A DNA stretch of 64,000 bases from Erodium maritimum (taxonomy: Eukaryota; Streptophyta; Magnoliopsida; Geraniales; Geraniaceae), in NCBI GenBank assembly GCA_963921825.1, contig OY997590.1, positions 44,099,039 to 44,163,038 of the forward strand, read 5' to 3'. Of this stretch, positions 32,993-45,434 are shown one piece after another. A program made the position numbers and the translations under genes. Numbering within the stretch: the first letter of the stretch is position 1; every line of letters starts with the position of its first letter. Under the pieces are notes generated by a model. The model made no database searches. It was given only the letters and a program-made list of their open reading frames with translations, and was not told where the DNA came from.

Positions 32993-35854
32993 TGTCACGC
33001 TCCGAATTCAGTAGGACCGAACCCGGAACGCGAACGGTGAAACAATAAAACAATTTTCAAACATTTTAATAAAACCGCTTAAAATCACCACTTTGAGTTA
33101 ATCAAAATAATATTTTTACAACTTAAAAATACGTCCAAAACAAGCGGACAAAAACCAAAGCGTACGTCGCTAAACTCCCAAAGACCCGGACTCCCGCTCC
33201 CAGCTCTTCAAGCTTCGTGAGCTCTCCTAGTCCGTCTCACGACCAGTACCTGTAGGAAAAGTAGCTAGGGGTGAGCGTTCGCTCACCACCACGGATACCA
33301 GATTGACTACGACATACTAGCAGAAATGCCGGAAACACCAACCAACAAACAAAACACCAGGGACTACTATCCCAAAACTCAAGTAACCCGACTGTCACAC
33401 GAAAACTGTTACTTTCCCCAACCAACTCAAAACCCGGACGCGTAATGTAGAACTGACACAACGGTTACGACCTCAACCAGGAACGCAAATAACGACCACG
33501 CAACACCCAAGATCACAAAGGATCGCACACAACAAACAAGATCACAAAGGATCGCACTCCAGCTACCAGTGTCAGTTGCTAACCGGTTGGGCTTGAGCCT
33601 GCCCCACGCAACTTTCCCCGACACGCAGTCGGGTCAGGCGGTTGACCTGTTAGCGATATATATAGAAATACTTTTCCGATAGCTGGTCGGAAGGGGAGCC
33701 GCCCTTCATCGCCGAAGAATGGACAACTTTACCGATGGTTAGTCGGAAGGCTAGCCAACCCCCACGCGCGCGACCACATGACCCCTTTTCTGTCAGGCGT
33801 GCCCCAACCTCCATGCAATCACAGTCATTACCCAAGGTTCAACAAATAGCGACAACACAGGTTTAACACCCCACAGGCACATATGGCCACCCACGACACA
33901 CAAAACAGTAACACACGGGTTTAACACCCCAAAGGCACACCTGACCACCCACGACACACAAACAGTAAAAATACGGGTCCAACACCCCAAAGGCACACCT
34001 GACCACCCATGACACACAAACAGAAAAAAAAACACGGGTCCAACACCCCAAAGGCACACCTGGCCACCCACGACACACAAACAGTAAAAAACACGGGTCT
34101 AACACCCCGAAGGCACACCTGACCACCCACGACACACAAACAGTAAAATACGGGTTCAACTCCCCACATGCACTCATGGCCACCCACAAAAACAAACAAT
34201 TCAATCAACCTCCGGGCACAACCAAATGCCACCAATATTTCTATTGTTCGATAAGTTCACTTATCCTACGACACTACTAAGTGTCACATGAATTTCTATT
34301 GTTCGATACGTTCACGTATCCTACGACACCACTAAGTGTCGCATGCATTTCTAGTGTTCGATAAACTTACTTATCCTACGACACCACTAGGTGTCACTGT
34401 TAACTTTCCCTAGTCAAGGCCGAGATCCGGCTACTTTTCCCTACCTCGTAACGCTTTCCCAAAAGTCCACGCCCAAGCTCCGGCGTGCTCGCGATCACTC
34501 GCCTAGCTTCCCCTTTCCGCGGGCGTCGGCACGATCTAATCATGAACACAATTAAAACACTTTTTTAAGTTTGCAGGAAAAGCTGAATTTTAATAAACTT
34601 GACGCCCAATTGCAACCCCGACAATTTCGATCATTCCCAAACTTCCCAATTACTCGACATTGTCAATAATGGGCCCGAAAAAGCCCGATTCGCCCGGCTT
34701 GACGAATCTGCCCGGGATTGGAAAACGCCCTTCCGGGGCTCCGAAAATTCACGTTTTCGTTTCTACGACCTTAGAATAATTCAAGGGTTCCAATGCAATC
34801 GACAAAATCAATTTCCGACTTCCGAGCGATTTAATTCACGTTTAAAGTTTCTAAACCCGAAATTTCCAACTTTCACAATTTAAATCCATAATTCTTTCCG
34901 GGTGTGAATTATCAATTCGGGAATCGTCCAAAACCACCCGATCATGAAAAACGCGAGGCCCAGCCAAGTGGGCCCCACACGACCACAATGGGAAAATTTC
35001 CTTTTCGCCCCAAAACGTTCCTAACGAACCCCAAACCTCAACCATTCATCTTTAAACCAATCTTAAACAAAACCCAACCTTAATCAAACCGTTTAAACTC
35101 AAACCCTAAATTTCAAACGTACCAAAACGCGAAAAGAATGGGTTCTCACCGTAGAGACTGACAAGGGGAGTTCGAATCCGTAGTCGTTGAGTGATCGGTC
35201 GATCGGATCGTCGGGAAATCACCAAAACCATTCACTTTCTTTCTTTTCTCTCTTCCTCCTTCTCTCTTCTTTCTCTCTCCTTCTTTCTCTCTTTTTTTTC
35301 CATGGACACTTTCTCTCTTCATTTCCTTTTATTTTGTTTTAAAAACACACCATACCTCTTAATTACAAACTACCCCTCATTTTATTTTCTTTATTTTAAA
35401 AACCAACCACAAAATGTGTGACAAGTGTCAAGTGGGTCCCACCTTTTAGAAAAATATCTTCCTAGATATTTTTCAGTCAGATTCGCGAAATTCGGCCGTC
35501 TCGGGCCCCAAACGAGCCCATTTTTCAAGAAATTACGAAATTTCACGGGCTACAAGGAAACGGCCCAACTAAGACTGCAGTAATGACGGATAAGCTTTTT
35601 GGATCCAGAACGGGCCTCGAACGGACCAAAACGTCGCTCGGTTGACTTTTCGGGCAAAAAGTCGACCTTTCCCAAATTGGTCAAAAAGTTGCCCTGAGTC
35701 CCCCAGAACTCACTTTGGTCGATATCGGGGTCAACTTAAGTCCGATATGACCCTCGGGGTCAAATTTAGGTTCATTTAGGTGTCTGTCCCAAAATTTTAA
35801 ATTTTTCTGTTTTTCCGCCGATTTGACCGGCGTTGACTGGGAGCGGTTCTTACA
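32993..35854 (-). mobile_element. Solo LTR of family A
   Basis: 2862 bp, TGTAAGAACCGCTCCCAG (from 35854) to CGGAGCGTGACA (32993), flanked by ATTCA on both sides (32988-32992 and 35855-35859). It has the standard A modules: AT-rich U3 with a CTTTCTCTC-rich part (35230-35310), the CGACAATTTCGA/TCGACATTGTC hairpin (34618-34668), serial hairpins (34250-34395), TGGCCACCCA minisatellite (33855-34200) and palindrome (33270-33287). Confidence 0.93.
34250..34395. repeat. Six serial hairpins with covarying stems
   Basis: Two hairpin types alternate: GATAAGTTCACTTATC (34250-34265), GACACTACTAAGTGTC (34270-34285), GATACGTTCACGTATC (34305-34320), GACACCACTAAGTGTC (34325-34340), GATAAACTTACTTATC (34360-34375) and GACACCACTAGGTGTC (34380-34395). 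Four have perfect 6-bp stems with 4-nt loops. GATAAG/CTTATC against GATACG/CGTATC and GACACT/AGTGTC against GACACC/GGTGTC are compensatory pairs. Confidence 0.9.
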
Positions 35855-36790
35855 ATTCATATTCTCAAACCATATCCCTTATGTTCTCAACTTACATCAT
35901 CATATTCTCAGCCCACACCACCTATATTCTCAAACCTACTTCCCTCGTATTCACAAACTCACATCTCTCTTATTCTTAAACAATATCTTTCATATTCTCA
36001 AACTCACATCATCATATTCTCAATCCACAACTTTTAGCACACATATCCACACATCCACAACCGTATTCAAAAACACATCAAAACATATTCAATACACTAA
36101 TTGTTAGAAAGCCCATGAAAAAGGAAGAATATTGGCGCAAGAAAAAAAATAAATCGGAGTTGAAACGAAGCGGGAATAATTAAATTAGTAAACTTGATTT
36201 AAAAAAGGAACACATTTTCTGAGCGCGAAATTTGGCTCATTGTGGTTGAGTTTGCAGGTTCAATATTCTCAACCCCACATCCCTTTTATTTTCAAACTCA
36301 CATCTCTCTTATTCTCAAACCATAACCTCCATATCCCAACTCGCTTCATCATATTCTCAAACCATAACACCTATATTCTCAAACCCACATCCCTCATATT
36401 CTCAACTTACATCACCATATTCTCAACCCATATCACCTGTATTCTCAAACATACATCCCTCATATTCTCAAACTCACATCCCTCATATTCTCAACTCACA
36501 TCACAATATTCTCAATCCATACCACCTATATTTGCAAACCATATCATAACTTTCGCACTCACATCCACACCCCCATATCCAAAATCACATCAAAGCATAT
36601 TCAATACACTACTTGTTAGAAAGATCTTGGAAAAAAAATAAGAATATTGGCGCAAGAAAAAAATAAATCGGAGTTGAAACGAAGTGGAATCAGTAAATTA
36701 GTAAACTTTATTTTAAAAAAAAGGACATTTTCTAAACGGCACACTTGATATGTTGTGGACAAAGTGAAATGTCTTCTATACCCTCCAAAC

Positions 36791-36960
36791 AACACAACTT
36801 ACCAAAGCCCAAACACCACGCGCTGTTACTTACAAAGAGTGCCATTAATGATGTGTCTTGATCTCAGCATTGCACGTCCTCCATCCAATGTTCGTAAGTA
36901 GTTCGCATGTTCACACCATAGTAGGTGGTTTGCATGTGAAAGCTCTCCTATATATATACA
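36791..36960. other. Unassigned intergenic sequence
   Basis: No gene or repeat recognised; it ends in a TATATATATA stretch just before the MITE. Confidence 0.3.
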
Positions 36961-36981
36961 TGGTAGCTATCCAGTAAAAAC

Positions 36982-38668
36982 TGTTGGGTCTCGAGGTAGG
37001 GTTGGAGATGAACCAACTCGCAGCGGAAAATCAATGAAAACCAAGAGACGATTAAACCATGAAACAACTAACAAAGAATGGATTCACAAGAGAAAAATTC
37101 AGCACTATTTCTTACCAAAACAAGAACACCAGTTAACGAATGATTGGCTTGAGTCTCCAAGACGCCTACGTATCCACATGGGAATCAAAGCCACGTAGTT
37201 CTTCTCTTTGAGGACTCAAGAACACAAAAGTGGAGGTGGAAACTAGCCAAACCCGAAATGGCCATGGAAGAGGGAGAGAAAATGTGTTTCCTATTCTTGT
37301 CTTGTGTTTGTTATGTTGAAAAAAGATGACTTAAACATAACAAAACCCATACTTGTCCAACTAAAGGCATGGGACAAGTATGATGTCAAGTAAGGAGTAA
37401 ATAGGACAAAGTATGGCAAGACAAGATTGGGTTAGGTGGTGAATCACCAACACCTTAATCCTTGTCTTGCTTACTTAGTACTAATTAATCAAGACTTGAT
37501 TAATTAGTTCCATGGGCCTTGGTTGCATGGGCCTTTCATGGGCCTCTTGGAACATGGCCCATGGCCATTTCCAACGAGGTCCCGTGATTCGCTCATCGCT
37601 TCCAAGCCTTCCATACCGGAAATGTCCAACATTATCCGACGCGATCAATCCCAAGACTCCAAGCCTTGTCTCGATCCGTAAAGTCCTATTCACTTACGAG
37701 CACATGACCCAAAACCCAGTTTTGGTCATGTCCCGAGACAACTCCCTTTTGGCCATTTTCCATAAATGTGTCAATGAGTTTCATCCTCCGGTGTGACCCT
37801 TAGGTTTATGCATGTCAATAGATCAACGTAAAATACCATTTTACTTGATCCTATTTAAATGGTAACTAACGAGACTTTAGTATTGCCTGACACTGCATAG
37901 CGAATCGACCCTGTCGATTCTAACCTTCCCATCGTACCTGTCGTTATCCTTTTATCTCCGATATCCTGATTGAGATAAGGCATGGAGCCGTCATCCTTAT
38001 TATTCTCAATCACCGTTCCTTGATATGTGAGATGACTGAAGATATGATACCCAGTATCATGTGCATGGCCATGCTATTCTTTTAGTCACTCTCGATCAAG
38101 CGGCCGAGAACCGATATCTTTCCCATACCTCAGTATGAGGGATAAATCCCTTAGCCGCCTTTCGTGTCACTCATGTAGCCCATCCCCAAGCTAATCCTGG
38201 CCGTTATGGAAGCCCTGTTACAGACAACTTTAGGCTCAGGTCAAACTCAGTTGTTGACTACATAACGATCACAAAGACTCCTTGGTCTAAGGATACATGA
38301 CAAGCTATGACACTGAATATGTTCATGACTTAATCTATGACACATATTCAGGGCGGGTCGTCCAATATCATGTCCCACATGATATCTATGATCAGACTCT
38401 GGAATCTCATTCCAATGACTAACAGAACGTAAGCCATAAAGAACCATCTTTCATACTAGTCGCTTCTAGTGAAGCTTTGTTGACTTGGGACCCATCGAGT
38501 GTGATCTATCTCGATCTATGGTTCTATTCGCATGGTGGGCATAGATCAGAGCACACGTCGATATATTACTCCAACACATAAGTAATATAAAGCCGCTTTA
38601 ATTTTATTGCTAACGATGATATGTACATTTGGACATTTAGGATTGAACTACGGGCACTAAGACTAACA
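36982..38668 (-). repeat. 3' LTR of copia H
   Basis: TGTTAGTCTTAGTGCCC (from 38668) to CTCGAGACCCAACA (36982). Equal in length to the 5' LTR, with scattered substitutions. Confidence 0.95.
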
Positions 38669-38683
38669 ATCTCCCACTTGCCC
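38669..38683 (-). other. Polypurine tract of copia H
   Basis: GGGCAAGTGGGAGAT on the minus strand, immediately before the 3' LTR start TGTTAGTC. Confidence 0.85.
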
Positions 38684-38749
38684 TAGTTCCTATCTAAACT
38701 CCAATATGTCCCCATCGACTTTACATGTCTAACATGTTTAGGCAGTGAC

Positions 38750-39323
38750 ACTGACTTAGTCAAAGGGTTGGCTATGTTATCATCTGTTGCAATATCGGTT
38801 ATCTTCACTTCACCTCAGTTCAGTATCTATCTGATGAGGTGGATACGCCGCTTTACATGTTTGGATTTGTTATACGATCTAGGCTTTTAGCTTGCGCAAT
38901 GGCCCTTGTGTTGTCGCAAGATGGATTCACCGGGTTGGATGGGTTTTTGATTACACCCAACCCTGCCGTGAATTTCCAAATCCACATAGCCTCCTTAGCT
39001 GCCTCTGCAGCATCCATGTACTTGACCTCTGTCGTAGATTCGGCAATGGTATCTTGCTTTACGCTCTCCCAGCTAAAGCTCCGCCCTTCAGCGTAAACAC
39101 ATATCCTGACTGACTTCTAAAGTCATCTGGATTTGTCTTGGAAAACTAGCGTCTACTCATCCTTCGACGACTAGTTCAGCATCATCTTCGGGTTAGACTA
39201 ATGTCTACTGGTACAACATACGGCTTACGAAACGCCCGGTCTCGTACATGTCATGGCATTTATGATCGATCCTGCCCCTAGGTGCATGGGGTTCTTATCA
39301 TCCTTTTCAGCTCATCAGGTGTC
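38750..39323 (-). pseudogene. Copia RNase H remnant
   Basis: Minus-strand frames contain MPFISTKTQCPKTPDELKRM (the linker typical after RT) and SQSGYVFTLKGGAL near 39060-39110, the RNase H entry motif. The rest is scrambled by frameshifts. The 85-aa plus-strand frame over this region is a shadow. Confidence 0.75.
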
Positions 39324-40236
39324 TTAGGACACTGAGTCTTTGTTGAGATGAATGCCATGACTAGTGGGTAAGAGTCCTTTCTTTGAATCGAGCATTAAGA
39401 ACCTACTCAATGCCTTGTTCACATAGGTTCCCTGAATTAAATCCAAGACCCTCTTGGTGCGATCTCTGCATATCTTAATCCTTAAGATATAAGAAGCATC
39501 GCCTAAGTCCTTTGTTGAAAAACACTTCCTCCACCAAGCTTTAGTCTCGTGCAAGGTTGGGATGTCGTTTTCAATGAGAACCAGAAAGGTAATCTTGCTC
39601 CCACTAGCCTTCTTATAAACGCAAGATTCATCCTCGTTCTTGATTAAGCCAAATCCAATTACAGCTTCATCAAAACGAAGGATCCAATTCCGGGAAGTTC
39701 GTTTCAATCCATAAATGGATTTCAACAACTTATAAATCTTTCCCTTATTCTTCGGATCATCAAAACCTTTGGCCCGAGACATACAAACGTACTCAGTCAA
39801 ATTTCCATTTAGGAAAGCGGTTTTGACATCCACTTGCCATATCTCGTAATTCTGATACGCAGTTATGTCAAGAAGAATTTGGATCGATTTTGACCATAGC
39901 CACTAGGGAGAAGGTTTCCTCATAGTCAATCCATTGGATCTGCCTATAACCTTTCGCCACCAGTTGAGCTTTGTAGGTCAGAGGGTTGTCATCCATGTCC
40001 ATCTTCACCTTGAAGATCCATTTGCATCCGATGGTCCTCACACCATTGATGGGATCAGCCCCCCAGACTCGGTTGTCCGACATGGATTGCATTTCCTCCC
40101 TCATGGCTCCCAGCCATAACTCGGAGTTGGGCCCATCCACGACTTCCTGAAAGGTGGCTGGATCATCGTGATCCACCATGACTTCATTGTCACCTCCGGA
40201 TACCATATCTTGGAGGTGGAAGATTGATCCTTTCAA
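39324..40236 (-). pseudogene. Copia reverse transcriptase, catalytic motif deleted
   Basis: The first frame (40236-39868) has MREEMQSMSDNRVW, GCKWIFKVKMD, YKAQLVAKGYRQ and DYEETFSLVAMVK. The second (39833-39324) has MDVKTAFLNGNL, IYKLLKSIYGLKR and RFDEAVIGFGLIKNEDESCV, then FLVLIENDIPTL. The conserved FLVLYVDDILLIGND stretch has lost about eight residues here, including the Y-V-D-D active site, so this RT cannot work. It ends with KICRDRTKRVLDLIQGTYV and SRFLMLDSKKGLLPTSHGI, standard copia blocks. Confidence 0.9.
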
Positions 40237-40324
40237 ATCGCCTTGGACCTTCCGGAATTGTAACAGGAATTGGTTCTTACTCTACGACAATCTCTGGCTC
40301 CTTTCTACTGGGTTGCCAATTGGT

Positions 40325-41071
40325 TTAGACAGATCTGTACCATCCTGAATTTCTTCGAGATGCACAGTCCTCCCAATGACGTCTTTGGAAACAAAACTCC
40401 TTTTCCATAAAGACCCCACCCCATGCGACGAACACCATGTTCTCACTGGGATTGTAGAAGTAGTATCCCCTTGTTGATTTGGGATACCACACGAAGGTGC
40501 ATATCTCAGATCTTGGTTCGAGCTTAGTCGAAACCAAATGTTTCACATAAGCCTCGCAACCACAAATCTTTAGGAAGGACAAAGCGGGCATCATCCCATA
40601 TCATTTTAAAATGGTGTCCCTTCCACACCCTTCGTCGAAGCCCGTTTCACTATGAATGCGATCGTATCTAGAGCATAATCCCAGAAAGAGATTGGGAGAT
40701 CAGTCCAACTAATAATGGAACGGACCATTGTCTAACAATGTCCGATTTCTCCGTTTGGCTACACCTTTCATCTACAGTGTCCCAGGAGGAGTCCATTCCA
40801 AAAGGATCACATTCTCTTTTAGATGATCTAATAACTCTGTGGTCAAGTATTTTCCACCTCGATACAATCGAAGTGTCTTAATACCTTTGTCGAGCTGGTT
40901 TTCTACTTTAGTCTTAAACTCTTTGAATTTATCAAAAGCTTCAGACTTATGTCTCAGCGAATAGACATAACCATATTTACTATAATCATCAGTAAATGTG
41001 ATAAAGTAGCTAAAACCCCTCCTGGCAAGTGAAGTTATTGGTCTACACACATTCGAGTGTATCAGTTCCAA
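40325..41071 (-). pseudogene. Copia integrase, catalytic residues lost
   Basis: The core reads MELIHSNVCRPITSLARRGF, FITFTDDYSKYGYVYSLRHK, then LRLYRGGKYLTTELLDHLKE and WTPPGT. The first catalytic aspartate (HSDVCGP) is N, and the second (SDRGGEY) is Y. The E-containing block around 40600-40770 is frameshifted. The C-terminal part (40594-40325) has KICGCEAYVKHLVSTKLEPR and GYYFYNPSENMVFVAW, as in related copia polyproteins. Confidence 0.88.
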
Positions 41072-41087
41072 TAATTCACCCGCCCTT

Positions 41088-41826
41088 TCATCGCGATCGA
41101 TAAAAGGGCACTTTAGTCATTTTGCCCATCAAACAAACTTTCCACCTATCGATCGAATGGAATTCGAATGAACCTGAAAGTCCGCACTTCTGAAGTGCTG
41201 ATAGGTGCTTCTTGTTTATGCGACCTAGATGACAGTGCCTTAACAGAGTTAGGTTTAAATCGTTGGATATACACCTCTTGGTATTAACGGAATATATAGA
41301 ACTTGAGGCATTGTTACCCATATCTAATATGTACAATCCTCCAACCAAGTCAGTACTTGTATAAAACATATCATTGCATAGAACATTGAAAACTCCATTT
41401 CCAATATTAACATCATATCCTTCCTTGTCAAACACGGATACAGATATAATATTCCTACTAAAAGTAGGTATGCAATATACATTATACAATACTAAGAAAA
41501 GGCCACTTGGAAAAGCAAGACTCATGGATCCTACAGCAGTTGCCACAACTCTGAGGTCCACTTCGTGCTTTCCAAACCTCTCCTACTTTCAGCCACCATA
41601 TATAAGTGCATGTGTGAGATTCAGTCCTGGTATCTAATACCCATGAATCTTTGGAAGTAGAGAGATGTAGCTCTATAGAGTTAATACCGGATGAAGGCAC
41701 GGTCCCACCGCCCTTCCTTAGATCATCCAGGTTTCCTGATGAAGGCGCAGTCCTACTGCCCTTCTTCAGATCATCCACGCTATTTGATGAAGGCGCAGTC
41801 CCACTGTCCTTCTTCAGATCAGTCAT
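41088..41826 (-). pseudogene. Copia protease and gag-pre-integrase region
   Basis: SWVLDTRTESHTCTYI near 41600-41650 corresponds to SWVLDTGA.SH, with the catalytic D-T-G changed to D-T-R. After a frame change come CIPTFSRNIISVSVFDKEGY, YILDMGN and LLRHCHLGRINKKHLSALQK, the zinc-binding gag-pre-integrase module. The N-terminal part carries three 15-residue repeats (DDLKKGSRTAPSS type) encoded at 41670-41820. Confidence 0.85.
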
Positions 41827-42190
41827 GAACTTCCTGTAATCCCGGTTCCCATGACCAGGCTATTGGCAGTAGAAGCAGACATTCTCAGGTGTCTCATCTT
41901 TCCTGCCAAGTGCGCATGGGCCCCGCCCTTGCCACTTCCAAATCCCTTGTTGACCATCAGAATATCCTTGGATCCCAGATCCTTGATATATTCTTCTCAG
42001 CAATTAATGACACTTCATGTAACTCTGATATGGTCTTAGAGACAGCCTTGTCAAGGACATATTCTTTGCGTTCAGACTTGAGGACTATCCTCAAAATTCT
42101 GTACCAGTCCAAATAGTTTGTCCCATTTAGCTTGACCCTGTCAAGAATGGTTTTTAATGACAAACTATTAATGTTCGCTGAATTTGCCAT
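41827..42190 (-). pseudogene. Copia gag with internal deletion
   Basis: It starts MANSANINSLSLKTILDRVK, then LNGTNYLDWYRILRIVLKSE, the conserved copia gag N terminus. After about 50 residues it jumps to SKTISELHEVSLIAEKNI, which belongs near the gag C terminus, so the capsid middle is deleted. The zinc knuckle near 41850-41880 reads CFYCQ, a stop, PGHGNRDY: one stop, and the last cysteine changed to Y. Confidence 0.85.
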
Positions 42191-43734
42191 TTGATCTACA
42201 ACAGATAAAATTCAATCAGTAAACTGAATAAATTTTATGAAGATCAAGCTTAAACACCAACAATCGATTCTATACCTTTAGAATCTAAAACCAAGATCCT
42301 TGATTCACTCGATCAAGCTGAACGAAGGCTCACCACTCAATCGAGCTATGTAGGTAGGACCCCGTCCAATCACATCCAATGTGACTCTTGGCTAGGGTAT
42401 GTACTTAAGTACACGGCTTACCCTATCTGATACCCTATCTCAACCCTAGCTGAGTATCGTAGTCGGGTCCACCAATTTTCAACTATGACCCGCCACTATG
42501 TAGGTGCTCCGCTAAGGCGCACGACACCCACATATGTCGTCCAAACCTACTACCCCGCTTTCCCGTGGATTCTCCGCTAAGGCGCACGACACCCATAGGA
42601 CGGGGAGGTAGTAAGGTGTTGAGAATTGGGAGGTATCGGACATGACCCGTTTTTACTTGTCCGGTTGTGTTTAAAACTTTTGGCACATCCTAGATGCGAT
42701 GAGCACATCAACTACATTCCAAATGTAATGATGCCTCCAATTACATCCAATGTAATTCTTCCTTCGAACCCGTCAACTACATCTAATGTAATGACGGTTC
42801 TAAGGGCTCACACACAAGGATTAAAACCAATTTTATCTTTGCATGTGAGGTGATATGCTTGGTAAATAAAGTTAAGCATGCAATTCTAAAACACATAGAA
42901 TTAATCATGCATAAACTAAACCAAGCATAAAGCGATAAATGTGCACATAATAGCCCCCTAAACTAACTCCCACTAGCTTCTTGAGCTCCACCGACTCCAA
43001 GCCGATGCCAACACCCGAAAAGCCACCAAATGACCTTTTCGCCCTTTCTTCGTCTTGAGTAAAATATTACAATTTAATACACGACTCGCAGGTCGGGAAT
43101 AAATAAATATTACAAACAAGTGGTTCGACGACCACACCTTGAAAGAATAATTACATGCTAACTCTAACGGCTCGTAGGCCGTGAAAAGCGATAAATAATT
43201 AAAACGAGCTCGGGGCTATTATGTACACCATACCAACATCACATCACACATCGTGTTATCAAACAAGCATGTTATCGAACATCATGTGATTTTCCGGTTT
43301 TATTTAATAGCCAAGTTTCGATTTTTTTTTTGATGCTCGGTTTATCGAAACCGTTCAAAAATGAAAATTTTGAACATTTGATCTTCGAGTTCGTCATGAC
43401 GGTTCCAAACTCGTCATAACTAACAAAACGGTTTAGCCTTGGCATATCAACCATCAAATGGTCATGCTTGGCCTAGCTACGTCCAACGGAGCCCCGTTCG
43501 GTCCCGGTTTCGGCTCCCCGAGAGTCCCGCTCCCGAGACCCGAAAAATCAAATTTTTTTCAAAATTTCCAGATTTCAAATAATTTTCAAAAATTCATTTT
43601 ACATGCATTAAATCCATGAACAAGAATTTAAAACATGTTATGAAACAATTTAGCAAAACAACATGCCAAAAAACGAAACTTTCAAGCAAAACCGAAACTT
43701 TGAACACCGTCTTGTGAATCCCGAAGGTAGCACG
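42191..43734 (-). other. Copia H leader
   Basis: Non-coding stretch between primer site and gag. It holds a 27-bp direct repeat ('ctccgctaaggcgcacgaca' at about 42507 and 42570) and four 'tacatccaatgtaatg' type inverted repeats at 42370-42800. A short poly-T/A tract lies at 43325. Confidence 0.6.
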
Positions 43735-43746
43735 GCTCTGATACCA
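43735..43746 (-). other. Primer-binding site, initiator tRNA-Met
   Basis: TGGTATCAGAGC on the minus strand, 1 nt inside the 5' LTR. Confidence 0.93.
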
Positions 43747-43747
43747 C

Positions 43748-45434
43748 TGTTGGGTCTCGAGGTAGGGTTGGAGATGAACCAACTCGCAGCGGAAAATCAA
43801 TGAAAACCAAGAGACGATTAAACCATGAAACAACTAACAAAGAATGGATTCACAAGAGAAAAATTCAGCACTATTTCTTACCAAAACAAGAACACCGGTT
43901 AACGAATGATTGGCTTGAGTCTCCAAGATGCCTACGTATCCACATGGGAATCAAAGCCACGTAGTTCTTCTCTTTGAGGACTCAAGAACACAAAAGTGGA
44001 GGTGGAAACTAGCCAAACCCGAAATGGCCATGGAAGAGGGAGAGAAAATGTGTTTCCTATTCTTGTCTTGTGTTTGTTATGTTGAAAAAAGATGACTTAA
44101 ACATAACAAAACCCATACTTGTCCAACTAAAGGCATGGGACAAGTATGGTGTCAAGTAAGGTGTAAATAGGACAAAGTATGACAAGACAAGATTGGGTTA
44201 GGTGGTGAATCACCAACACCTTAATCCTTGTCTTGCTTACTTAGTACTAATTAATCAATACTTGATTAATTAGTTCCATGGGCCTTGGTTGCATGGGCCT
44301 TTCATGGGCCTCTTGGAACATGGCCCGTGGCCATTTCCAACGAGGTCCCGTGATTCGCTCATCGCTTCCAAGCCTTCCATACCGGAAATGTCCAACATTA
44401 TCCGACGCGATCAATCCCAAGACTCCAAGCCTTGTCTCGATCCGTAAAGTACTATTCACTTACGAGCACATGACCCAAAACCCAGTTTTGGTCATGTCCC
44501 AAGACAACTCCCTTTTGGCCATTCTCCATAAATGTGTCAATGAGTTTCATCCTCCGGTGTGACCCTTAGGTTTATGCATGTCAATAGATCAACGTAAAAT
44601 CCCATTTTACTTGATCCTATTTAAGTGGTAACTAACGAGACTTTAGTATTGCCTGACACTGCATAGCGAATCGACCCTGTCGATTCTAACCTTCCCGTCG
44701 TTCCTGTCATTATCCTTTTATCTCCGATATCCTGATTGAGATAAGGCATAGAGCCGTCATCCTTATTATTCTCAATCACCGTTCCTTGATATGTGAGATG
44801 ACTGAAGATATGATACCCAGTATCATGTGCATGGCCATGCTATTCTTTCAGTCACTCTCGATCAAGCGGCCGAGAACCGATATCTTTCCCATACCTCAGT
44901 ATGAGGGATAAATTCCTTAGCCGCCTTTCGTGTCACTCATGTAGCCCATCCCCAAGCCAATCCTGGCCGTTATGGAAGCCCTGTTACGGACAACTTTAGG
45001 CTCAGGTCAAACTCAATTGTTGACTACATAGCGATCACAAAGACTCCTTGGTCTAAGGATACATGACAAGCTACGACACTGAATATGTTCATGACTTAAT
45101 CTATGACACATATTCAGGGCGGGTCGTCCAATATCATGTCCCACAGGATATCTATGATCAGACTCTGGAATCTCATTCCAATGACTAACAGAACGTAAGC
45201 CATAAAGAACCATCTTTCATACTAGTCGCTTCTAGTGAAGCTTTGTTGACTTGGGACCCATCGAGTGTGATCTATCTCGATCTATGGTTCTATTCGCATG
45301 GTGGGCATAGATCAGAACACACGTCGATATATTACTCCAACACATAAGTAATATAAAGCCGCTTTAATTTTATTGCTAACGATGATATGTACATTTGGAC
45401 ATTTAGGATTGAACTACGGGCACTAAGACTAACA
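43748..45434 (-). repeat. 5' LTR of copia H
   Basis: 1687 bp, same ends and length as the 3' LTR. Confidence 0.95.

Larger units (their letters stand above)
31700..36790. mobile_element. Inverted-repeat-bounded foldback-like element with higher-order minisatellite
   Basis: The left end (31704-31860) is the inverted copy of the right end (about 36580-36740): both contain 'cgtttcaactccgattta', 'tcttgcgccaata' and 'gcatattgaatatg' in the same order when one is reverse-complemented. Between them a unit of about 500-525 bp repeats directly, starting near 31872, 32359, 32884 and 36246. Each unit has about 300 bp of degenerate 20-24-bp minisatellite (TATTCTCAAACTCACATCCC) and about 200 bp of a fixed segment ending in GCGCGTTGTGGTTGACTTCAC. 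A solo LTR (32993-35854) splits the array. No transposase was seen, and frames inside are repeat artefacts. Confidence 0.75.
36982..45434 (-). mobile_element. Ty1/copia retrotransposon, family H, complete but defective
   Basis: Two 1687-bp LTRs (36982-38668 and 43748-45434), flanked by AAAAC on both sides (36977-36981 and 45435-45439). Internal order on the minus strand is primer site, leader, gag, protease, integrase, RT, RNase H, polypurine tract: copia order, with integrase before RT. Gag has an internal deletion and a stop in the zinc knuckle, the protease has lost its catalytic glycine, integrase has lost catalytic aspartates, and RT lacks YVDD. It inserted into a MITE terminal repeat. 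Confidence 0.95.

Noticed and set aside
33793-34235. Cysteine-rich frames (CVSWVVRCAFGVL repeats)
   Set aside because: These are translations of the LTR minisatellite in the solo LTR; several overlapping frames give similar repeats.
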